Source of the DNA: Staphylococcus saprophyticus subsp. saprophyticus ATCC 15305 = NCTC 7292
GTDB lineage: Bacteria > Bacillota > Bacilli > Staphylococcales > Staphylococcaceae
DNA length: 64,000 bases
Reading direction: 5' to 3'
Assembly (NCBI RefSeq): GCF_000010125.1
Contig: NC_007350.1
Span: 310,001-374,000, forward strand
Below are positions 58,199 through 64,000 of the stretch, in pieces. Every line of letters begins with the position of its first letter. Positions within the stretch are counted from its first letter, which is position 1. Below the pieces are notes generated by a model that ran no database searches, was not told the origin of the DNA, and worked only from the letters and a program-made list of their open reading frames with translations. A program made the translations under genes and the position numbers.

Positions 58199-59196
58199 CA
58201 AATTAAGTGCAACACCTTATCATTGAAAAGCTCTGCTGGTGTTTTCCAATCAAATCGTTTACGAGGACGTGTATTCAACTTATAAACATAGTGTTCTATT
58301 TGTTCTTCTGTAATGTTATCAATATCAATACCTTTGGCTATATATTCTCTAATCAATCCATTTGTATTTTCATTAGTTCCACGTTGCCAAGGGGAATGAG
58401 GATCAGGAAAATAAAATGGAATGTTATCTAACTCTGACGTAATTTCTGGATGTTTAGAAAACTCTTTACCTCTATCTGGTGTAATAGATAATCGTTTATT
58501 GTTTGGTAAGGTGCCAAGTAAATCTACGATTTTCTGTTTCACAAACTCAGATTTCTTTTTAGGTACTTTACCACAAAGTAAATAGCCGGTTTTACGATCT
58601 ACTAATGTAACAAGACAAGATTTTCCAGTTTTTCCCATAACAGTATCGGCTTCCCAATCTCCGATTCGTTCTCTATCATTAATGATTTGAGGTCGATCAT
58701 GTATTGAATAACTTATTCTAATTCTACCTCTATTTTCTTGATGACTTTTAGTGTGTCTAGTCTTACCTCTATGCCTTAACAATCTAATACATCCACGGTT
58801 ACCGTGACTTAATTTAGGCGGATCAAATAGGCCTAAATAAATAGCACGGTAAATAGTATTATAACTAATAGCCAGGTGAAACCCTTCACTTTTCAATCGG
58901 TTTGCAATTTGTTCAGGTGACCACTGTTGATTAAGAAATAAAAATTTTACTTTATCAAATAAAATCTTTGATTTTAATAATAATTTACGTCCGCATTTTT
59001 TCTTATTGCACTTGTAATTATTATGAGCATATGTAGGGTTGTAGCTTCCGGAGGAAGCGTTTCTAGCTAATTCACGAGAAACAGTTGATGGGCTTCTGCA
59101 AATATCTTTAGCGATTTTTCTTAAAGAATATCCTTTAGCCTTAAGAAAGAATATTCTTTCGCGTTCTTCTATGGTAAGGTGTTTATATGAGTCCAT
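58198..59196 (-). CDS. IS30-family transposase
   Basis: A transposase of about 332 residues from ATG 59196 (ggag 9 bases upstream). The N-terminal helix-turn-helix has GYSLRKIAKDICRSPSTVSR with ELARN, a second one reads WSPEQIANRLKSEG. The DDE catalytic residues are visible: Asp in IGDWEADTVMG, Asp in SITPDRGKEF and Glu in RGTNENTNGLIREY. No frameshift or stop interrupts it, so the element may be active. Its stop codon TGA at 58198-58200 falls at the very end of the terminal repeat. Orientation is opposite to ptsG. Confidence 0.93.
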   Translation of the reverse strand: MDSYKHLTIEERERIFFLKAKGYSLRKIAKDICRSPSTVSRELARNASSGSYNPTYAHNNYKCNKKKCGRKLLLKSKILFDKVKFLFLNQQWSPEQIANRLKSEGFHLAISYNTIYRAIYLGLFDPPKLSHGNRGCIRLLRHRGKTRHTKSHQENRGRIRISYSIHDRPQIINDRERIGDWEADTVMGKTGKSCLVTLVDRKTGYLLCGKVPKKKSEFVKQKIVDLLGTLPNNKRLSITPDRGKEFSKHPEITSELDNIPFYFPDPHSPWQRGTNENTNGLIREYIAKGIDIDNITEEQIEHYVYKLNTRPRKRFDWKTPAELFNDKVLHLI

Positions 59197-59289
59197 AATC
59201 ATCATCTCCAGTAAAATTTTGTCTTCGCAAACTTTATTTTACTAGATTGATGATTTTAGGGCTCTTTTTTATGTGTTGCACTTAAATTG
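58199..59289 (-). mobile_element. IS30-family insertion sequence inside ptsG
   Basis: About 1.09 kb bounded by inverted repeats: CAAATTAAGTGCAACAC at 58199-58215 and GTGTTGCACTTAAATTG at 59273-59289 (one mismatch). One transposase gene fills it. Removing the element rebuilds an open ptsG N-terminus, ATG TCT TCA ATT GTA AAT TCA TCG then F-K-K. Target duplication is very short or unclear (one to five bases, ambiguous because the flanks are AT-rich). The exact ends could shift by a few bases. Confidence 0.85.
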
Positions 59290-59345
59290 TAAATTCATCG
59301 TTTAAAAAGCTATTTGGACAGCTACAGCGTATTGGTAAAGCATTA

Positions 59346-61334
59346 ATGTTACCAGTCGCTATTTTACCTGCTGCCGGGCTATTATTAGCAATTGGTACTG
59401 CGATGCAAGGTGAATCGTTACAACACTACTTACCATTTATTCAAAATGGGGGGATTCAAAGTGTCGCAGAAATGATGACCGGTGCCGGAGGTATTATATT
59501 TGATAATTTACCTATGATTTTTGCGATGGGTGTCGCAATTGGGTTAGCAAGTGGTGATGGAGTTGCAGCTATTGCAGCATTTGTAGGTTATCTTGTAATG
59601 AACAAAACAATGGGTGCATTTTTACATGTATCTCCTGATAATGTAAATGATGCAGCGAGTGGCTACGCAAGTGTGTTAGGTATTCCAACATTACAAACAG
59701 GTGTATTTGGCGGTATTATTATTGGTGCACTAGCAGCCTGGTGTTATAACAAATTCTATAATATTTCGTTACCGTCTTACTTAGGTTTCTTTGCAGGTAA
59801 ACGTTTTGTACCTATTATGATGGCAACAACATCATTCATATTAGCGTTTCCAATGGCATGGATATGGCCGAGTATTCAAACAGGCTTAAATGCATTTAGT
59901 GAAGGTTTACTTGACTCGAATACTGGATTAGCCGTATTTCTCTTTGGATTTATTAAACGATTATTGATACCATTTGGGTTACATCATATCTTCCACGCAC
60001 CATTCTGGTTTGAATTTGGTGCATGGAAAAATGCAGCTGGAGAAATGATTCATGGGGATCAACGTATCTTCATTGAACAAATACGTGAAGGTAGTAAATT
60101 AACTGCAGGTAAATTTATGCAAGGTGAATTTCCAGTGATGATGTTTGGTCTCCCTGCAGCAGCTTTAGCCATTTATCATACAGCAAAACCTGAAAATAAA
60201 AAAGTCGTAGCTGGCTTAATGGGATCAGCTGCATTAACTTCTTTCTTAACAGGGATTACAGAACCATTAGAATTTTCATTTTTATTTGTAGCGCCAGTAT
60301 TATTCTTTGTGCATGCAATATTGGATGGTTTATCATTCTTAATTTTATATTTATTAAATGTACATTTGGGATATACCTTCTCAGGAGGATTTATAGACTA
60401 TGTCTTACTAGGTGTATTACCAAACAAGACACAATGGTGGTTAGTGATTCCTGTAGGTGTTGTGTACGCCTTTATTTATTACTTTGTCTTCCGATTCTTA
60501 ATTTTAAAATTCAAGTATAAAACACCGGGACGCGAAGATAAACAAGCACAATTTACAAATTCATCAGCAAGCGAACTTCCATTTAATGTATTGAAAGCAA
60601 TGGGTGGAGAAGAAAATATTAAGCATTTAGATGCATGTATTACAAGATTACGTGTGGAAGTAAAAGAAAAAGGTAAAGTTGATGTAGCAGGATTGAAAGC
60701 ATTAGGCGCATCAGGTGTGCTTGAAGTAGGAAACAATATGCAAGCCATTTTTGGTCCTAAATCAGATCAAATTAAACACGACATGTCCTTGATTATGAAA
60801 GGTGAAATTACAAAACCTCAAGAGACGACAGTTACGGAAGAAGAAAGTGAAGAAGTAGTTCATATCGAACGTGCGTCTGAAGTAAACATTTATGCGCCAG
60901 GAAATGGTCAAGTTATACCGTTGTCTGAAGTGCCAGACCAAGTCTTTGCGCAAAAAATGATGGGCGATGGTGTTGGGTTTATACCAGCTGACGGTAAAAT
61001 TGTTGCGCCATTCGATGGTACAGTGAAAACCATTTTTCCGACAAAGCATGCCATTGGATTAGAATCAGATCAAGGTCTTGAATTATTAATACACATAGGC
61101 ATAGATACGGTTAAGTTGAATGGGGAAGGTTTTGAAAGTTTTGTAGAAACAGATGATAGAGTCCATAAAGGACAAGTACTGATGCAAATTGATTTAGATT
61201 ATATAACAGCCCATGCACCAAGTACGGTTACGCCATTAATTATTACTAATTTAGAGGATAGACAATTATCTGTAGAAGACGTCAAAGATGTAACAGCAGA
61301 ACAATTAATCATTAAAGTGATAGATGACAAATAA
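59346..61334 (+). pseudogene. ptsG: Glucose-specific PTS enzyme IICBA PtsG, separated from its start by an IS element
   Basis: A 662-residue frame (homology starts at about 59287) of the glucose permease of the phosphotransferase system. The EIIC domain spans about residues 1-390 ([43 protein letters not shown]), EIIB carries the phosphorylated Cys in [12 protein letters not shown], and EIIA the His in [12 protein letters not shown]. All three domains are open and complete. The start codon, first codons, ribosome site and GlcT-controlled leader lie on the other side of an IS30-family element. The first remaining ATG lacks a ribosome site and would remove about 25 residues. Glucose uptake by this PTS is probably lost unless the IS supplies expression. 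Confidence 0.85.
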
Positions 61335-61378
61335 ATGTTGTAAACTAGGATGAAACACTTGAGTTTATCCATATAGTA

Positions 61379-61437
61379 TAGGAGTAGAATTTTGAAATCT
61401 CATCATAGATTTCAAAGCTACTCCTATTTTATTTTGT
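61379..61437. repeat. Dispersed hairpin repeat after ptsG
   Basis: ataggagtagaattttgaaatct and agatttcaaagctactcctat pair strongly, with a T-rich tail; same family as 3102-3160 and 5641-5688, and a likely ptsG terminator. Confidence 0.75.
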
Positions 61438-61508
61438 CTAAAGTATTGAAATATTCTGAAAATATAAATATCATGAGAGATAACAAATAAATAATCGCAG
61501 GTGAACGT

Positions 61509-62054
61509 ATGAATTATAGACCAGCAATGAATGTAATGCCCAATGTTTCGCTAATACCGCCAGAGTTAAATATGGCGGAAACTTTATATGATTTGATTAA
61601 AAGTAATTTTTCACATTTATCTCCATTTTTAGATTTTATTAAGGAAGATGTAACCGTTGAAGATGAAAAAGCATATTTGAAAATGATGATACAGCAGCAT
61701 GCAAAAAATAAGGCTAGGTTATTTATGATTTACTACGAGGAAACGATGATTGGTACGATAGATTTACATCATATTGATCAAGCTAATTACAAAGCAGAGG
61801 TTGGATATTGGATAGCAGAAGGCTATACAGGGAAGCAAATTGTTACAAAATGCGTTAAACAGTTATGCCATTACGCTTTTGAAACATTATCACTGAATAA
61901 ATTAACTATTATGGCGGATGTTAACAATATAGCGAGTTGTAAAGTAGCAGAAAAAGCGGGCTTTAAATTTGTTGCAACAGATTATGAAGATGTGTTTAAT
62001 GGTGAACGCTTTAGAGATATGAATCGCTATGTACTGTTGAAAAGAGATTTTTAA
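61509..62054 (+). CDS. GNAT family N-acetyltransferase (RimL-like)
   Basis: A 181-residue acetyl-CoA-dependent N-acetyltransferase of the RimL/RimJ type. The order is typical: N-terminal strand, IDLHHIDQANYKAEVGYWI (residues about 80-98), the acetyl-CoA loop AEGYTGKQIVTKCVK, the NKLTIMADVNNIASCKVAEKAGF motif and a C-terminal RFRDMNRYVL strand. Related proteins acetylate ribosomal proteins or polyamines or detoxify small amines; the acceptor here is unknown. ATG 61509 follows caggtga. It is monocistronic. Confidence 0.87.
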   Translation: MNYRPAMNVMPNVSLIPPELNMAETLYDLIKSNFSHLSPFLDFIKEDVTVEDEKAYLKMMIQQHAKNKARLFMIYYEETMIGTIDLHHIDQANYKAEVGYWIAEGYTGKQIVTKCVKQLCHYAFETLSLNKLTIMADVNNIASCKVAEKAGFKFVATDYEDVFNGERFRDMNRYVLLKRDF

Positions 62055-62209
62055 GCGCAGGTAGAACTACTTCTTTTAAAAGCAATGCATAATAATTACA
62101 GATGATTACTTAAGTAAAAATATATTATCGAAGCGGAACGAAAAGCATGAAAAATATTTTCCGGAAAATAAAGCGTTAGCGATTTGACACGTATGAAGGA
62201 GATTAAAGA

Positions 62210-63196
62210 ATGTTACATAATAAATTAGATATTGCCAATTTAAATACACCAATTCAAAAATTAGATCAGTTAAGTGATGCATTAGGAAAAAATATTTATA
62301 TTAAGAGAGATGATTACACTGGATCAGAAATATCAGGTAATAAGGTGCGTAAACTCGAGTATACAATGCAATATGTATTAGATCATGGATATGACACTAT
62401 TATAACAACCGGGGCAATTACATCGAATCACGCACGTGCTACAGCTGCCTTGTGTGCTAAGTGTAATGTATCATATCTTGTTCTAAGAGGAGAGATGGCA
62501 GAATATGAAGGGAATCTATTTTTAGATGCAATGTTAGGTGCGCATATACATATCATCGAACCAACAAGTTCTCGGGAAGATGCGATGGATAAGCTATATA
62601 AGACATTTGAAGGACAAGGGAAAACTCCATTTTTAATTCCAGTGGGTGCTTCGGATTGGATAGGAACACATGGTTACGTTAATGCGTATAATGAAATCAT
62701 AAAGCAACAGGATGAGCTGAAAGTACATTTTGATTCAATCAATGTTGCTGTTGGTTCTGGTGGTACGTATGCTGGTCTTTGGTATGGGCAAATGATTAAC
62801 TGTGAAACTACGCAAATTATAGGTTATGCAGTAGACCAAAGTGCACATACATTCAAAAATAAAGTGATAGAGATAATAAAGCAATTAGATGAAACAATTC
62901 AATCATACGAGACAATTACGATAAACGATGCTTATATTGGACTGGGATATGGTAAAGCAACTGACGAAGAATTACAATTTTATATCGATATTGCACAAAA
63001 AGAAGGCATTATACTAGATCCAACATATACTGGAAAAGCTTTTAGAGGTTTAGTTCATGAAATAAAATCTGGTGCGTATGATAATCAAGACAACATTCTA
63101 TTTATACATACGGGTGGACTACAAGGCTATACTCAAGAGACACGTTTACGTTTGCAAACGATGTTGCATAAAATAGATCTTTCATTATTAAAGTAA
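62210..63196 (+). CDS. D-cysteine desulfhydrase (ACC deaminase family)
   Basis: A 328-residue pyridoxal-phosphate enzyme of the tryptophan-synthase-beta fold, D-cysteine desulfhydrase/ACC deaminase branch. Lys45 in SGNKVRKLEY is the Schiff-base lysine, TTGAITSNHARATAA binds substrate, and SGGTYAGL forms the phosphate loop. It would turn D-cysteine into pyruvate, sulfide and ammonia. ATG 62210 follows gaaggaga. Desulfhydrase and deaminase activities are hard to separate by sequence; a desulfhydrase is the more likely reading. The gene stands alone, with no sulfur cluster nearby. Confidence 0.85.
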   Translation: MLHNKLDIANLNTPIQKLDQLSDALGKNIYIKRDDYTGSEISGNKVRKLEYTMQYVLDHGYDTIITTGAITSNHARATAALCAKCNVSYLVLRGEMAEYEGNLFLDAMLGAHIHIIEPTSSREDAMDKLYKTFEGQGKTPFLIPVGASDWIGTHGYVNAYNEIIKQQDELKVHFDSINVAVGSGGTYAGLWYGQMINCETTQIIGYAVDQSAHTFKNKVIEIIKQLDETIQSYETITINDAYIGLGYGKATDEELQFYIDIAQKEGIILDPTYTGKAFRGLVHEIKSGAYDNQDNILFIHTGGLQGYTQETRLRLQTMLHKIDLSLLK

Positions 63197-63321
63197 ATTT
63201 AACTTTTACAAAGAATAATCGCATTTTTAACAATAAACTCAAACAAATGCAATTTGCTAGTTATATACTTATAATATAGAGGATAGATAAATTAAAGGTT
63301 GTTTGAGGAGCGAATAGGATT

Positions 63322-63723
63322 ATGACTGAAAGAAAATTAGTGGCTGAAAGAAACTTTGAAGTAAATGGATATGATATTGATGCGATGGGCATAGTAAGTA
63401 ATATTGTATATATAAGATGGTTTGAAGATTTACGAACTGACTTTATTAATCAATATATGCCATATTCTGATATGATGAATCAACAAATATCGCCTATTCT
63501 AATGAATACAGAAGCAGAATACAAAACACCCATTACCATACATGATAAACCCGTAGGACGTTGTTATTTAGTAAAAGCAAGTAAACTACGTTGGGAATTT
63601 GAGTTTGAAATTGAATCAGAGGATGCAGTGCATTGTATAGGCAAACAAAGTGGGACATTTTTTGATTTACAAAAGAAAAAAGTAACGAGATTGCCGGAAG
63701 TATTTCAAACGATTTTAAGCTAA
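63322..63723 (+). CDS. Acyl-CoA thioesterase, 4HBT/YbgC type
   Basis: A 133-residue single hotdog-domain thioesterase. The active-site segment YDIDAMGIVSNIVYIRWFEDLRTDF (residues about 17-41) carries the expected Asp and the aromatic helix, and VGRCYLVKASKLRWEFEFEI forms the central sheet. It would hydrolyse acyl-CoA or acyl carrier thioesters; the chain length is unknown. ATG 63322 follows gaggagc. A thioredoxin-like gene follows 114 bases later, the neighbourhood I recall from S. aureus beside ptsG. Confidence 0.87.
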   Translation: MTERKLVAERNFEVNGYDIDAMGIVSNIVYIRWFEDLRTDFINQYMPYSDMMNQQISPILMNTEAEYKTPITIHDKPVGRCYLVKASKLRWEFEFEIESEDAVHCIGKQSGTFFDLQKKKVTRLPEVFQTILS

Positions 63724-63837
63724 TCATAATATGTGAAAAAGTGTAAATATGATATTACAGTGAACAAAATAATTGATTGTCCAAAGCAATACAGTACATA
63801 ATGATATTCAATTTATGTTGTAGAGGTGGTCTTCAAA

Positions 63838-64000
63838 ATGCCAAAAACATTAACATCGATAGAAGCGTTTCATGAATTTATTGCAGAGCATAGGCTTGTA
63901 GTCATTCATATCATGAGAGATCATTGTAGCGTATGTCATGCTGTATTACCTCAAATTGCGGGTATAGTGAATGAGTTTCCTGATGTTCCATTAGGTGTGA
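63838..64000 (+). CDS. Thioredoxin-like protein, N-terminal part (runs off window)
   Basis: ATG 63838 after agaggtgg starts MPKTLTSIEAFHEFIAEHRL and continues VVIHIMRDHCSVCHAVLPQIA before the window ends. The CSVC motif sits in the usual active-site position, so a thiol-disulfide role is likely. Only about 54 residues are visible. Confidence 0.85.
   Translation, partial: MPKTLTSIEAFHEFIAEHRLVVIHIMRDHCSVCHAVLPQIAGIVNEFPDVPLGV

Noticed and set aside
58198..59205. Possible gene starting at ATG 59205 or 59202 for the transposase
   Set aside because: These codons abut the ggag ribosome site; ATG 59196 has proper spacing and matches the usual IS30-type N-terminus.
1..64000. CRISPR arrays, tRNA and rRNA genes, prophage or integrase
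   Set aside because: I saw no regularly spaced direct repeats, no tRNA-like cloverleaf or rRNA sequence, and no phage genes. The only mobile element is the IS30-family copy.

Overview
The window is AT-rich, Firmicute-type DNA and almost certainly comes from a Staphylococcus chromosome. The gene set is IsaA, CopA/CopZ, RocA, FarR/FarE, NorB, MvaS/MvaA, Drp35, CidR-CidA-CidB-CidC and PtsG, in essentially the collinear order known from the S. aureus copA-cid-ptsG region, read here in the opposite direction. The proteins resemble S. aureus ones but are clearly diverged, so a coagulase-negative species (perhaps the saprophyticus/xylosus side of the genus) is my inference; the species is not proven by the sequence.

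Layout. 0-8.4 kb: a frameshifted DMT-type efflux protein (cut by the window edge), a frameshifted CycA/AapA amino-acid permease, a nucleoside hydrolase, an M23 peptidase, an AlkA-like glycosylase with a DUF488 gene, a degenerate QueD-fold protein, an EIIC_2 membrane protein, and the wall hydrolase IsaA. 8.5-10.9 kb: a SAM-I (S-box) riboswitch with its own promoter and terminator in front of an aminotransferase and a D-2-hydroxyacid dehydrogenase. 10.9-15.2 kb: copper export (CopZ, CopA) behind a CsoR-like operator, and a SulP transporter. 15.4-20.3 kb: a Bce/Vra-type ABC transporter without a two-component system, a stress-type SDR, a frameshifted YxeA-like gene, a 35-residue secreted peptide that looks like a broken lactococcin-972-type bacteriocin, and a 68-residue exported protein. 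20.4-28 kb: mostly transporters (DASS, DUF819, PfoR-like), an acetyltransferase, a DUF1445 protein, a DUF4064 protein and a membrane acyltransferase. 28-35.7 kb: RocA behind a cre site, the divergent FarR/FarE lipid-efflux pair, and a 760-residue AraC regulator. 36-44.5 kb: NorB, an M20 amidohydrolase, a GIY-YIG-like small protein, an esterase, a decayed second NorB-type gene, YrhK-like, Ogt and a BCCT transporter. 44.7-50.3 kb: the upper mevalonate pathway (MvaS divergent from thiolase-MvaA), Drp35 and a CHAP hydrolase. 50.4-58 kb: an NhaC-type antiporter lacking its N-terminus, the cid locus, and a YfcC-type carrier. 58-61.3 kb: a GlcT-type antiterminator leader and ptsG, split after about five codons by an IS30-family insertion. 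61.5-64 kb: GNAT acetyltransferase, D-cysteine desulfhydrase, thioesterase and the start of a thioredoxin-like gene.

How the genes work together. CopA/CopZ form a copper efflux unit. The thiolase, MvaS and MvaA make mevalonate from acetyl-CoA. CidC sends pyruvate to acetate while CidA/CidB modulate autolysis under CidR. FarR/FarE handle fatty-acid efflux. The riboswitch ties the aminotransferase/dehydrogenase pair to methionine/SAM supply. A notable feature of this copy is the number of lesions: four single-base indels, one nonsense codon, one 5' truncation and one IS insertion. Either this strain is losing transport functions or part of the assembly carries homopolymer errors.
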